DNA from: Epiperipatus broadwayi
Lineage: Eukaryota; Onychophora; Udeonychophora; Euonychophora; Peripatidae
Length of the DNA: 64,000 nucleotides
NCBI GenBank assembly: GCA_028023455.1
Contig: JAQFVV010000950.1
Location: 87,184 to 151,183 of the forward strand
Reading direction: 5' to 3'
Below, piece after piece: positions 10,331 to 23,250 of this stretch (the stretch's first letter is position 1; the number at the start of each line of letters is the position of its first letter). A program made the translations under genes and the position numbers. The notes under the pieces are model-generated. The model worked only from the letters and a program-made list of their open reading frames with translations. It was not told the DNA's origin and did no database searches.

Positions 10331-11700
10331 AAGATATTATGGAGCGGACATTGGGAATAGAAAAAAAATTGGCAAAGTTATATACCAAATATCTAAATGA
10401 TAAAGATGTACCAGATGATTAGAAAAATGCAGTATTTTTAGTATTTTAAAAAGTGATAAAGAAGATATAAAAAAGTACAGACCTATCAGTCTTTTATCAG
10501 TTTATACAAAATTTTTACCAAGTTAATTGCAACTCATCTACAGAGAACTTTGGATTTCAACCAACCAAAAGAACAAACTGGATTTAAAAGTGGGTTTAGT
10601 ACAATGGATGAAAGGATGAATAAATATGAGTTGTTATTTTGCTTTGGATTTGTAGATTATGAAAAGACATTTGATTCTATAAACATTTATTCAGTTATTA
10701 AAACATTAGGATTATCTAAGTAAAGGCCCAGGATATTGTCATATTCTGAAGAATATTTATAAAAATACAACAGCAACAATTAGATTACATAATGATACTA
10801 GGAAGATTAACATTGAGAAGAGTATACAACAAGGTGACTCATTATCTCCAAAACCTTTTACTGCAGTGCTGCAAGAAATATTTTTGTTGATTAAATCGGG
10901 AAGGTAAGGGAATAGAAATAAATGAAGATGATTTAATTCATCTATATTTCACAGATGATGTAGATGTTGTTGTTTTTTCAAATAATACTTCAGAGCTTCA
11001 AGAAATGTTGCAAGAATTATCAGAAGAAAGTAAGACAACAGGACTAAAGATAAATGTTAAAAAATCTAAAGTAATATTCAATTAATAATGATGAGTTAGA
11101 AGAAGTTAACAACTACACATATATTGGTCATATCATTAACTTGGACAGAAACATAATGGATGAAATTAATCATAGAATTAAACTTGGTCAAACTGATTTT
11201 GGTAGAAATAACTTGTAATATTAAAAGGAAATATGCCTATGTATTTGAAACTGAAGATTTTTAATAAATGTGTTTTACTATCTCTTATATGGATCTGAGA
11301 CTTGGAATCTTAACAGAAGAGCAATACAATGACTTCAGACCACTCAAAGAAGTATGAAGAGATGCATGTTATGAGTAACAGGAGGAGATCAAAAATAAAA
11401 TATGGGGTAGGAGAACAAGGTGTTACTGACATCATTTGAAAGATTAAGAGATTAAAGTGGAATTGAGCTGGACATATTGCTTGAGGAGATGATAATAGAT
11501 GGACAGCTGAAGTCTTAAACTGGATTCCAAGAGATAGTAAAAGATCTAAAAAGAAATCATATGTGAGATGGATGAATAAAATAAAGAAGTGTACAGGAGT
11601 GATATAGAGAAGAGAGGCTAGAGATTGGAGAAGATGGATTGAACTTAGAGAGATCTTCATCTTGCAATGGATTGATAATAGTTGAAAATAATGATGTTGA
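10331..11700 (+). pseudogene. RTE-type LINE, 3' half (reverse transcriptase to C-terminus), degenerate
   Basis: Plus-strand peptides follow RTE order: GIEKKLAKLYTKYLNDKDVP, YRPISLLSVLYKIFTKLIAT, TLDFNQPKEQTGFKSGFST, FVDYEKTFDSINIYSVIK (motif A), TATIRLHNDTRKINIEK then QQGDSLSPK (motif B). They continue with HLYFTDDVDVVVFSNN (motif C, FADD changed to FTDD), LQEELSEES-like blocks, EEVNNYTYIGHIINLDRN, LYGSETWNL, and a C-terminal WxxGHI...PRDSKRSKK block near 11470-11560. Frames change many times. Together with 8440-10330 it reconstitutes a near-complete RTE with a 5' inversion. No activity is expected. Confidence 0.78.
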
Positions 11701-11704
11701 ATCA

Positions 11705-12240
11705 TCTTTTATTTAGAATGAACACTACTTCATTTGTGCTTCCAATAATTACATCATTGTAGTAAAATAATTGTCTACATTTTGAATCGGTTTGTTTTCT
11801 TCATCTTCCAGTTTGCAAAATCCAGTAATGCTTCATTTAATATTCAATCCGGATTTTTTTGTTGTTGTTGATTTTTGCAATCTTTTTTCATTCAAAAGTG
11901 ATTTAATTTAATAGATGGCCACATAAAAATTAATCATCAATGGCACTTGATTTTTAACATCCTCTGACTTTAGTCATTAACTTTTGGTTTGGAGTATGAC
12001 TTTTACAATATCTAATGTATAAGGGTAAACTTTTCTTTCATCTATTCAACATCAAATCATTTTCAATGAAGTCTCTTCAAATTTAATCCAATTTTTCCAA
12101 TTCACAGACTCACTTCTGCACAATATAGTAGAAAATTTACTCTTTTCATTCATCTACTTGACATGTTATAGGACTTTTACAATCTCTTGGAAACCAATTT
12201 AAAATAATAAACAGCTCTATTTTAATCTCTTAATTTTTTT
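11705..12240 (-). pseudogene. Further antisense RTE 5' fragment (degenerate)
   Basis: The stretch resembles 9770-9960. Both contain an antisense block with CTTCATTTAATATNNAA, a TTGCAATCTT run and CAAAAGTGATTTNA / GAAAGTGATCTGAA. It therefore looks like the 5' UTR and endonuclease start of the same RTE family, strongly decayed. It directly follows the 3' end of the sense fragment, so the element at 10331-11700 may have inserted into or next to an older copy. The right boundary is uncertain. Confidence 0.4.
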
Positions 12241-12899
12241 AATAATGTCAGTGATACATATTTGTTTTCTCATCAATGTTATTTCTAACATACATCCCTC
12301 CATAATTCACTGATTAGTCTGAAGTCTCTGGATTTGCTATGTCTGAAGGTTTATTTTAAACCAGTCAGATAGCAACATTGGATTAAACTTGAATAAAACC
12401 TTTATTTTTCAGTGGGATGCTAATAGTTGGAATTTATGATTATGATGAACAGTCAAAAGAAAATATGATCTTTATATTTTACATATTGTAAAAATCATCA
12501 GCCAAAGCAGAAGGTGGTGACCAAAATCAGAGATTAATAAAAATGAATGAAATAAAGACTTATGCTGCCATCTGGTAATGACATTTTATTTGCTGACCCA
12601 TCACTTTAGATTATCTTTAAGTGGAGGAATATTGTAAAAATGGACAGCAACACAAACGGTTTATTATTAAATGGGGGCATTATTGGATTTTATAAAGACA
12701 AGAAAGGGTGAAGAGACCAATTGATTTTAAAAAATACACATATATTTTGCTATAAAAGTGCAAATAATTGAAAATAAAATGAAATAGTATTAATTGTATG
12801 CAAAAGATGAATAAACGATGTGAATACTGGTGGCATAATGGACAAATGAGTAATTCAGTCATTCAATTTGATGGAAGTTTTTTTTATATATATGTCAAA
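12241..12899. other. AT-rich DNA, no recognised feature
   Basis: No coding region was recognised. Short ORFs (12680-12862 minus, 12798-13052 plus) overlap the tRNA-like sequence or lack any family signature. Confidence 0.5.
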
Positions 12900-12971
12900 T
12901 GCGTTGACCGGGAAGAGAACCCCGGGCCAGCTGCTTGGAAGGCAGCTATGCTAACACTGGGCCACCAACAC
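12900..12971 (-). tRNA. tRNA-Gly(UCC)-like sequence, probably a pseudogene or SINE-related copy
   Basis: The minus strand reads GTGTTGGTGGCCCAGTG at the 5' end and finishes GGTCAACGCA. The acceptor stem pairs (GTGTTGG with TCAACGC, allowing G-U), and the anticodon arm GCTGC-CTTCCAA-GCAGC is perfect with anticodon TCC. The overall order matches animal tRNA-Gly. Against function, the T-loop is GTTCTCTT (8 nt, not the usual TTCRANN), the D-arm pairs weakly, and no T-run terminator follows on the minus strand. No intron is present. Confidence 0.6.
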
Positions 12972-13667
12972 TTGACTAACTTGATAAGTTCTTATAAGTA
13001 TAAATGGGTACTTGTGAGTTTGCAAATCAATAATGGCAGCCAATACTTTTGATAAATCTACAGTTTCGCCTTCCCCCCGCCCCCAAATATTTATAATAAA
13101 AAAAATGCCTGCTACGAAACGTCATATTTAATACGTACATTTTATTTTTCTATTACAGTTATTTTACAAAAAGAAAACATTGTGGAAAAATTAATTACAA
13201 TATTTTCAGTTTATTTTATTTGGAATAATTTATTAACAGAAAATGAAAAATATGTATATAAATACAATATTTACACCTTATTCATGTCGGTGGTTGCAAT
13301 CATATTGTGACCATTAACGCGCACTTTTCGGGAGACAGGATCCCATACCTTTGGAAATAGTCCACTGCATCACGTTCTGTGATAGGAAGGTTTCAAATTT
13401 TTATCATTATGATAATTTATCAAAAAACTGTTGCCAAAAAGAAAGACATTGAAGTGAACCAAAACTACAACAATGTTAAGAGCGTATCATCACATATATA
13501 TAAAAATTAGATATACTCATATATTTTACTCTTAGCTCTTTTTTTCTAAACTGGTTAATTAATGAAAAATAATAAAAAAAATTCTAGTTGTAAAATAAAT
13601 AAATAATAGACGAATGATTTATTGCTGGAGAGTTCATACAAAATTCACACGGCGGAAGTAATAGAAT
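12972..13667. other. AT-rich DNA, no recognised feature
   Basis: No gene was recognised. A short CT/C-rich patch lies near 13065-13086. Confidence 0.45.
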
Positions 13668-13740
13668 GGAGTCGCTCTTCAGGGAATCTTGAGCTTAGGC
13701 GTTTGCCACTTTACCACTATACCAAACTATGCAGCGCACT
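13668..13740 (-). repeat. tRNA-derived SINE head or tRNA fossil
   Basis: The minus strand contains TTTGGTATAGTGGTAAAGTGG, a good A-box (TGGTATAGTGG), followed by CAAACGCCTAAGCTCAAG and a weak B-box-like GATTCCCTG. The region lacks a clean cloverleaf, so a Pol III-type SINE head or decayed tRNA is more likely than a gene. Confidence 0.35.
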
Positions 13741-14584
13741 TTAAATATGAATATACATTATTTATAATAATAATAAAAAATTAGTAGTATTGTGGGTCAC
13801 TTCAATGCCAAAGATAATTTCATTATGTGGATTTTTCTTTTAGTAATGGACAGAAACTTAAGATAATTAGATATAAGGCTTTTCTGTGTTTTCTTTTTTT
13901 TTCTTGTTGTTTCTTAAATAAAAACTGAATATAAGGTCACGACATTTCAAATGTAAATACACTTTATTTTGAAAAAGTGCTACTCTTGAAAAGAAAAAAA
14001 ATGTACTTTTAACACTTTTATAAAATTATACTGCAGAATGCTAACGCTAATACAGTAATCAATCTTTTGATAGAACTAATAGATTTCCTAAATGAAGTTA
14101 AGCAAAACTTCTCGTTCATTAGCTTAGTTTCTTCTGCCAAGCACTGTATAACAAATAAATTAAATGTTTTTAAATGTTAGAAATTATTTATAATTTTTGA
14201 GAAAGAAAAATTATTAACTGTTCATTGAGGTTTAGAATTTATCAAAAAAAAAAAAAAAATCTACATAAAAAAATATCGGGGCCATACAATAATACTTAAA
14301 ATGATTATTTAAATATTTAAGCTATTTATTGTTCAATATAAATGGAAAAACTTCATCTTCGTCTAATCGTTTTCGATTTGATTTTGTCGATCATAGTTGT
14401 ATTTATATGTGATAAATTCAGTGGAAAGAACATAGATATGAGTATGACTAAGAAATAACATTTGCCAGTATCTTAATAAATTTAATTCTATTTAGATATA
14501 TATAAACAATATCTCAACAAATTGTTTTTTTTTTTAAAAAAAAAACAATACTTTTTTTGCAAATTAATATACTATACAGGTTTA
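13741..14584. other. AT-rich DNA, no recognised feature
   Basis: Poly-A/poly-T runs (for example 14243-14259 and 14524-14544) are the only structure seen. Confidence 0.45.
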
Positions 14585-14735
14585 AACCTGCATATATATG
14601 TAATGTATGCGGGATTCGAACTCAGACTTTCACACGACACTCAACTCTCCATGCAATCTCATATTGCTGATCTATTTATTTTTTCAACATGTGTGTGATC
14701 AGGTGGGTTCAGTAATATGAGATGGCATATAATAC
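14585..14735. repeat. R1 fragment (tRNA-like end) with inverted partner
   Basis: GGGATTCGAACTCAGACTTTC (minus-strand B-box, AGTTCGAATCC) at about 14611 is followed by GCAATCTCATATTGCTGA. After ATTTTTTCAACATGTGTGTGATC comes the opposite-strand copy CAGTAATATGAGATGGCAT. The two halves therefore form a short foldback of the R1 3' region, similar to the one at 41976-42215. The hammerhead segment is absent. Confidence 0.6.
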
Positions 14736-15559
14736 TTTTTTTGTTTAATTCTGTTTGAAATTTAAGTCGGGGTCATGAAGAACTTCAAAAGAAAAAGGTT
14801 TTATAGAATAATATATAGATAGTAATTGTTATCTCTAACTACATCAATAAACATCAATTACAAGAGAAAATAAGCTGGTATTTAGTTAAATTTGACAGTT
14901 TTGATGTGAAATTTAATTATTACATATAACTAATATATGCATATTAATTTTTTTATGAACTGAAGACTTAGTTTAAAATAACATCTTTTTCTTTGATGCG
15001 AAAAATTGTGATTTTATTTTAAAATTTTGACCTGCAAAACACTATAATTTTCATAAAAAAACGTATTTTAAAAAAAAATAAAGAGACAATTTTAATAATT
15101 AGAAATGAGAAATCTGAATTAATTGACTAAGTGTGAATGCTAAAATTCATAAATCTTTATATATAGAGCTCGCAAATGGTCATATGACATATGACTTGAT
15201 TTCTTTGTAATCATAAATCTTTGGATATCACGTGATGACATTTACTTCTATCTAATTTAAAAGGTTTCCAGTGAAGATGATTATGAAAATAATTGAAAGT
15301 ATTTCTGCATTTTATAATAGTTATTTGTAAAATTTATTACTACTTTATTATTATTACTATTTTATTATTAATCTATAATGAATATTTTATTTCATTTATA
15401 TATTTGTAATATTTTAAATACAAGTAAATTTTCTGTATCTGGAGTCTAGATGGAATATAGAGGATTTAAACACAGATTTCAAGTCCCTTAGGCCATATAT
15501 TCTATCGCATATAACTGATATATATGGCCACACACATGTGAAAAAGATAAATAATCTTC
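14736..15559. other. AT-rich DNA, no recognised feature
   Basis: No coding or structured element was recognised. Confidence 0.45.
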
Positions 15560-15790
15560 AATGTATGTATTTTGTGCTATCTTAATATAAACTGAACACT
15601 GATTATATATATATGTATGGGAGATAATGACCTGCACCAATGATGGATGCTGGTTTAGCATGAAATGCGTATGTTGGAGTTCATGTTTTTTTTACATGTA
15701 TGTGGTCATATATCTCGGAGTGGATAGATGTAGGGAGCTTGAAAATCTGAATTCAAATTCACTATTTGTATATGTAAATGTGTATATATT
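15560..15790 (+). repeat. R1 repeat, copy with a degenerate hammerhead segment
   Basis: CTATCTTAATATAAACTGAACACTG opens the copy. It then has GGGAGATAATGACCTGCACCAA, a degenerate core TGATGG, stem II TGCT-GGTTT-AGCA, an intact TGAAAT, and TTGGA. The 3' part ends GAAAATCTGAATTCAAATTC, a decayed B-box-like end. The hammerhead lies at about 15626-15678 and has lost the first C of CTGATGA and gained a G, so it should be inactive. Confidence 0.6.
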
Positions 15791-16564
15791 TGTATGCATT
15801 AGTCTCACATATGAAATATATTGAAGTTTTGTTTTCTGTTTCTTTTTTTTTTATCAATGTACTCCTTATTTTAATTTCATCATATGTTAACCATCTTCCA
15901 GTGCATAATTTGTAGATCATACTCTCTTACTGACCTTTACTCATCGGAAAATTAGAAGTATCAAACATCTTAACCTCCATGCACAAATGAAGATTATTCA
16001 TAAAATGCCTGCATAGAGAGAGAGAGAGAGAGGGGTCTGAAGTTCAGTGGCAGTGAGTCATTGTGATATGATGGTGTTGAAATGAGGAATTCACTGTTAA
16101 AAGTAAAAAAAAAAAACTTTATGTATATAATTATGTGATATTCTTGGTAATCCAAACATGCTAATTGGAAATAATGGGTAAATTAATTACTCTGATACAT
16201 TTAAATATTCCAGCCAATTAAATCACTGGAAACAAATATTTTCCATCATTGAAATCACATCTAAATTATCAAGTAATCAGCTCTTGTTAGATATTTGTTT
16301 CATTATATCAAACTACACTGATAAGCTGATATATCTAGTATCACAACGAAATATATAAATACCAAACACATGAATGAACAAATTTTAAAGCATAAAATAA
16401 TCATATGATTTTACAATATTCAACATTTAAATATAATCCATTATATTTCAACCCAAATAAGCATATTACTAAACTTGAAATACTCAAACAGCTTTTAGAC
16501 AAACCAGCCAAATAAATCACCAGTGATAAAAGAAGTTATCTCCATTGACATATATATATATATA
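15791..16564. other. AT-rich DNA with a short (AG)n
   Basis: A short (GA)n run at 16016-16033 is the only clear feature. Nothing coding was recognised. Confidence 0.45.
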
Positions 16565-16632
16565 AGCCTCGTGGTATTGTAAGTAGCTCATCCACTTGCC
16601 ATGAGAACAAACTAGATTTGAATCTGGATTGA
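16565..16632 (+). repeat. tRNA-derived SINE head
   Basis: GCCTCGTGGTATTGTAAGTAG supplies an A-box-like TGGTATTGTAAG, and AGATTTGAATCTGG at 16614-16627 supplies a B-box, with spacing expected for a tRNA-like Pol III promoter. The stems are not those of a functional tRNA. A related head is on the minus strand at 30362-30426. Confidence 0.45.
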
Positions 16633-19600
16633 AACTTTGAATTCATTGCAAGTAGCTAAAGACTTCTAAAAAAGCTTAGAATTTTTTTTAATTATTCAAT
16701 TATTCATGTATCAAGTTATTTTTAGTTAGACGGAAAACAGTTTAAAAATACAACCCTTGATTAACTGACATTTGATTAGTTTTTTTCCTCTTTAGAGTAA
16801 TAGAACTTAACTCAATGAAATGACTAATTAAAATTATATTTACTGGTATTAATATAATTTTAATTCATTTTCAAATGCCAAATAAATCATAGCCCCTCCC
16901 CCTCATATATACGATAATTTTCTTACTGTTGATGAAAACAATATCGCTTTGCAATCCAGTTTTTACCTACGATCAATGCTCTAATGTCATCTATTCATTC
17001 CTAAATATTTTGAATTCTGTGTTTTCTAGCGAGGAGTAATTAATTACTCATTACTGGCTAATATTACATGCCATCCAGATTAGTTATAGACCAAATATCT
17101 GAAAGAAAAAAAATCCTAAATTAATCTGGAAACACTTAGCCAATACATAAAATATCCTCATGTTCCATGGATTATCATGCCAAATTTTGATCATGCAAAA
17201 TAAATGTATAACCATTAGATCATGTGACTATTTTTTAAAATGTAAATTTATTTATTTGATATTAGAATAGTGTCCGCAAAGTCTGACAAAACTACATTTT
17301 AAAATTCATTCTGTGTATGTTGATTATAAATTTTTTATTATTTTTTAAACAAGATCAACCATTTATAAAAATGTAAAAGTTATATCGAAAAAATTTAAAT
17401 TTATTTATTACCATTAAAAAAAAAAGAAACCTAATTTATTTTGTAAAACAAATATCTAATGAATGAAAATAAGATTTATACTTTGCGTGTAAAGAAGGTC
17501 AGTCTTAAATCAATAATACTTTAAAATCTTCACATTTTTCTTGATCATAGATCAAGAATATGATTTTAAAATGGGGGAAATGTTTCTCAAGATGCATTTC
17601 CTGTTGATACTCTTCAGTTTCTCTGGTTCAGCTAGAAATGCATCTTGGGAGATTATTTACCTTTTTTATCACATTTTTTTCATAAGTTTGAAGTGTGTGG
17701 AAAAATATGATCTTAAAGGATATCTAAGATAATTTGTAAAACATTACAATACCTTCCTGTCATATAAGATCATATTTTCGGAAATATTATGCGTAATAAG
17801 AAAACAAAAAAAGAAAAAATTAATAATACTATGTGATTGGATTTAGTAAAAAAATTTATATTAAACTTTTATTAAGTATAAAGCTTATATTTCGGATAAA
17901 AATGATTCAATAATATCATAATCATTAATATATTTAACTAAAGATATTGTTGTCAAATAAATGAATACAAGAAATTAGACATGCATAAATTGAGTTATAA
18001 TAATATTGAATCAATAATTCTAATTATATATTGCATAATAAAATCTATTTTAACATTTTTAATTACCAAATATTTGCTATGTATCCTATAACAATAATCA
18101 AAACCTTGTTTGTTTTTTAGTAAGAAAAAATCACTATGTCAAGTATTCACAATGTGGGTCTGTTTACAAGAAGGAAGGGGTTTAAATGAATTTTACAAGA
18201 AATATTTTTCTGACAATAATACAGCTTTAACATTTGAATTTATTTAGATTAAAAATCATTAGTTATCAAACTATTTCAATGAATGTAAAAAACTACTAAA
18301 ATAATTTGTGAATATCCATGAGAAGCTATCCTTCATCAGCCAGCATACTATGAAAAATTCGCTTAGAGCATAATTGAACCTTAATATATTGCAATGACTA
18401 TGTTCTTTTGTCTAGTGAATCATTCTATAGGGGAATCGTTTATATAACCAACACATCTATTTTTTATCTTTCATTAGAAGTCAGACAAGAATAGAGTGAA
18501 GACACTATTTAGAATTTATAGTTCATGGCTAGGCCATGAGAGTGCCACCATTGATTATCATCAGTGTACTAATATCCCTACAATCTCTGTTCTTCCTATT
18601 CTGCAGATCCTCCTTTACATTGATCTATTCCCTTGAATTGAAATTCAGTTTAAAAATGAAATTCTAATTAGTGAATTAATGCCTTTTTATTGCATTATAT
18701 ATTTGAATATTATTTTCTCAATTTTCATTTTTAATCACATTATCATCATATCATATTTGGAATCTATCCCAACCATCTCACTACCTCATTCTATATTACA
18801 ATTTTTACACCATTATCACTAAACCTACTTACACAGGGTGATATAGATTTCCAAACAGTGCAATCCACAATTAACTTAGTGAGATAAGCTTCACATGTGG
18901 AGAACACAAATCAATCTTAATGATATATCTATATACAGTATTATTTCAAGCCATTAAGATAAGACATACTGAACATAAATATATATATTATTAAAAAAGG
19001 GATCAAACTAATAATAATTATTGTATTTCCTGATCACCCTTTTGAGAATTAATCCCTATAATAATCACCAAAACTTGCAACTAATAAAGTATTTTTATAA
19101 AATCTGAATCATATGAACTTATGTGTCAATCTCTGTCTCTCTCTACTAGAGAAAGAATACTTTAAAAAGAATCCCTGTAAAGATATCCACCTCCAGTTCC
19201 CTATAGCACATCCCACCTTCAAACTCAGTAAACTCTTAAATTCTCAAGGTTAGTGACATATAAGATAAAAAAATAGACAAAACAAAACGTATAATTTATA
19301 TTGGTAGTGGAGTGAGATGAGTGAATAAATTGAACCCCAAATGCTATTTCTACTTGTTAACTACTTTATAATATTAAATAAATTAACTAAATAAAAAACC
19401 CAATCATTATTTTAAACTTAAATGCCACTTTAAAGAAATACAATATAAATGAAAGCCTATCCTCCCCCTATTCTTTGAGTATATAATTATACATATATAA
19501 AAACATTAATGAATAGTAATTATAAAAAAGTATTGACTTATCAAAAGATTAAATATGATTATTAAAAAAATTAAAATAATTACAATTTAATTTATGCATA

Positions 19601-21639
19601 CTTGTAAATGTGTGATTAATCATCAATTCCATTTACAATGGAAAGAAAAAAATGTACAGTCATACATTTGGTAGATTTAAAATAATATATTAGAAAAAAT
19701 AACAATGTCAATGTTAGATAGTTTCACGATAGAATAAATAAATAAATAAAAACTTACTTTCCGGGAGGGTATAGTTTTCTCTGTGACATCACTTTGATTT
19801 AATAAAGAAATATCTGGAGCTAAGTTCTCTTCAATTATTCTGATAAGAAAATGTTTGCTGTAATAAGATACTTCTTTCTTCTTTTTTCTTTACAACAACA
19901 AAAAATATGACACATTTGTTCCAGCTTAGATGGAAACAATATAGACAGGTGATATCAGAATTTAGATTGGTCTTCTAACAGGAACATTTTTTATTAGCCA
20001 GGCATTCATAAGGCAGAGCAATGGTGCACTGATTTATATGTTAAACAGGGAAAAATATTGGTGTATAACTGCCTCCTCTAGGATTTTTGCAAGGTCCAAA
20101 TTTGTACTATTTGCAATAACAATGTTGACAGCACTCTGTTCTGATATAAGTGTAATTTTTACAGAAATTCAAATCTAACTTCCCACCTAAACTTTCTTTT
20201 CAAAAGCACCACTGGCTATTTTCTCTTTTTGTTATAGTATGGGAATAAATCTGTAATCACCTCTGCTACAGTTTCTTTTTGCACAATCTCCAAAAAAATA
20301 TCTAATAATTATCTGCCAATAGAATATCAGAACAAATCTCTAATAATTTTCTGCCACTGTCTGAGAACAAATTTCGAAAAAAAAATTGCTTTAATTTTTC
20401 AATCATTTTTATATTGATCTACTCAAAAAGAAACTTTACTGTTAGCCTGTTTTTTTTTTCTTATCACTATTTATTCTCTTTTTTAATTAAAACTCCAGAT
20501 AAATCTTTTAATTAATTAATAAAATTCCTAATTAAAACACATTCAAAAAAAATATATATATATATTTTCTCGGATCTCTAGCTTTCATAAGAGAAAAAAC
20601 AATAAAATTTGTTTCTCTTTTACAAAAGAACATATTATCTGAACTGGTAATCAAAAATAAAATTCTCTGATAACTAATTATAGTTTTACAAGTTAATAAA
20701 AAGCAAAACTTTTTTTTCTTTTTAACATTTTAGACAGATTAAACAAAATAAAATATATTGAAATTCCTTGTGATACAAAAAAAAAAAAGAATATATTATT
20801 TGTACACCTAAAACAAAACTCTTCAAATATATATTTTATTATACATGAATTATACATACATATATATTATATCTACAAACAAATATTTTAAATCTGAATT
20901 TATGTTTGTTTGTTTTAAAATACTTCTATAGTTATTTTTTAATTATGATTTAAAGGGTTAGTTGAGACAAAATTGTGATGGGTTTCAATCATCATCATCC
21001 ATTACAATATACATTTTGTAATTTTTTATGTATGCACACACATACCCTAATTTAGATAACAAGAATTAACCCTCACACAAATTGTCAATTTCCTTTGTTT
21101 GCAACAAACATTCAACATTAAGTTTAAGATTAAACCATTATTACTTATCAGAAATTAATAAATTTGACTTTATTTGGTAGATATTTTTGTTTATTGCTGA
21201 AATCAATTCTGAATATTCACATTTTATTTCTGAAAATATTAAAAAAAAATGAATTTGTAATGAAAAGAAAAAGCTTCATATGTCATCATTTCTAGAAAGT
21301 TTATTTTCATTTTACAAAATCTTCATAATTTGTCATTTCTTTTTAAAATCTGAGCAAATATTTATTTATTTATCTTAAATCTAATGAATTATTCTTTAAC
21401 AGTTTAATTTTTTTCAAAATTTATTGTAATATTATGATATTTTCATACTCATTATAATTACACTGATTACATAGAAACTAGGCTCATAAAAGTTTTAGGG
21501 TATATTTGTATTATCAAAAAATATAATGTTCTATTTTTTAAAATAAAGTATTTCCATTCAAAATGAATTATTAATAATAATCAATAAAGCAAGTCATATA
21601 TTACGTGACTGCTTTTTAAGCTTGTCTTACAGAAATGTA
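16633..21639. other. 5 kb of AT-rich DNA without a recognisable gene
   Basis: I looked for coding blocks, repeats shared with the rest of the window and structured RNA, and saw only homopolymer runs and short AT repeats. Small ORFs such as 17541-17732 look random. It could be intron or intergenic DNA or very old transposon sequence. Confidence 0.5.
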
Positions 21640-21790
21640 TTATTGGGAGTGTACCAATAGTGCTAGCTTTTGAGTTGGTATTTTAGATCTAGTGTTTGAA
21701 AGTTCTAGCTCCTCACTGACATGAGCCAAAAGCTTTAAACTGATTAGTCTGAAGATGGGAATAATTCTAGGTAGAGATTTTATAGGCTTT
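21640..21790 (-). repeat. Highly diverged M1-related sequence
   Basis: AGATCTAGTG, then CTCCTCACTGACATGAGCC, ACTGATTAGTCTGAAGATGGG and TAGAGATTTTATAGG match, in order, the long core of the M1 copy at 41427-41723 read on the minus strand. No terminal inverted repeats or target duplication remain. Confidence 0.4.
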
Positions 21791-22604
21791 CTCTTTGACA
21801 TTTTATTAATAATTTATTTTCTTGATTTGTAATAAATATTGTACAAAAAAATATTGAATTGTAATAAATTCACACATAAATATGTTTTTGGTTATTCAAA
21901 CTATTTTCTCTAAACAATGTCATAAAAAATTGTGATATCTGAAATGTTAGACTACAAAAGCATGACTTATCAAGGTGGGAGGAAGGCAGAGCTAAAGCCC
22001 TGTTATATTGCTGAATTTTCAATTTCTTGCCATCTGTGAAATTTTTTGAAATAAAATTTTACATTATAATGCATATAAAAAATATGCATATTTCAAAATA
22101 AAGTTTGTGAAATAGAGGACAAATTATTTTAAAATATGAGAGAAAATACCAATTTTTGACATAATTAAGCAAAAGTTTTCAGCTGCAACTTAGATTTTTA
22201 ATGATTAGGTGAATGATAAATATTCATATATATATAGTAAACAATATATGTTAAACTCATATATATGTAAATTAATCTCATAATTAATATATGGTCATTT
22301 GAGATATTGTAGTTCTTTGAATACAACATTAATAAGTCAAGTCTGATCTGAACACAGTTAATGACTGAATTTTATTATGAATTTTCTTTTTCTTTTAAAT
22401 ATAAATGTCTTTAATTTGAAATAGGAGTGGAGATACTAAATTAAATCTAATCTTTGCATATTTTATTCTTTTTTAAATATATATATATATTGTAATTATA
22501 ATTGAAATAATATTTTTAACGGTTTATAAACAATTACAAACAATCTTAAAATCCGCAGAAGTACTTTCGGTTACTTTCTAACCTGCCTCAACTGCCATTA
22601 AATT

Positions 22605-22606
<2 letters not shown>
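21791..22606. other. AT-rich DNA, no recognised feature
   Basis: No coding or structured element was recognised. Confidence 0.45.

Positions 22607-22644
<38 letters not shown>
22607..22644. repeat. (AT)n microsatellite
   Basis: An uninterrupted AT dinucleotide run of about 38 bp. Confidence 0.95.
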
Positions 22645-22647
<3 letters not shown>

Positions 22648-22824
22648 GAATCATCCCACAAATGTTTTAAATACAAATAACATAAATATTAGTTATGATT
22701 TCTTAAAATATCTTGAAAAATTATTAACATATCCTAAAATGTTGGGAAAAAATAAAATTATTATAAATTATGTTAAGATATTTAATCTTACAGTAACATT
22801 AATTCACATTGAGAGAATTTTGGC

Positions 22825-23250
22825 AATGGTCCCCAATGTGGGGCACACATCCCAATGAAAGCAATGAGAATGAATTATTAACAGTAAATTTTTTGAATTT
22901 TTTTTATATTAACAATAAATTTGAAAGCTTCTTATTATCATTATATTTTATTATTCATAAATTAAGCTAAGAATGTTTTTTAAATTTCATTATATACCAT
23001 CTTCTTAGCATCTTTTCTGTTTACATAACCTTTACTCTTTACTTCTCCATTGTTACTTGGAACAAATTAAGTGGTTTGAAACTTCATTGCACTTCAACTG
23101 TCCTTTTGTTAATAGTCTTTTAGGTATCCTCCATGTAAATAGTAGTTTACTTTTTTAATAATAAGAATTATATGACATGAGAAGGGGTGGCATCAGAATT
23201 TTAGACATGTTTCTATAGGGATTGACCAAAGAAGATTGAAAACCATTGAA
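22825..23250. mobile_element. Possible non-autonomous hAT-type element
   Basis: The left side reads CAATGGTCCCCAATGTGGGGC and the right side ends GATTGAAAACCATTG. The termini CAATGG/CCATTG with a following TTTTCAA or CCCCAA motif resemble those of many hAT elements. The inner left block with a hairpin CCCCAATGTGGGG is also common there. No 8-bp target duplication could be matched and no transposase sequence is present, so this is tentative. Confidence 0.28.

Noticed and set aside
11310-11705. 131-codon ORF on the minus strand
   Set aside because: It is the antisense shadow of the RTE 3' end, whose plus-strand peptides match the RTE C-terminus.
22646-22858. 70-codon ORF after the (AT)n run
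   Set aside because: Asn/Ile-rich translation of AT-rich DNA. Its end overlaps a possible hAT terminus, and no domain is present.
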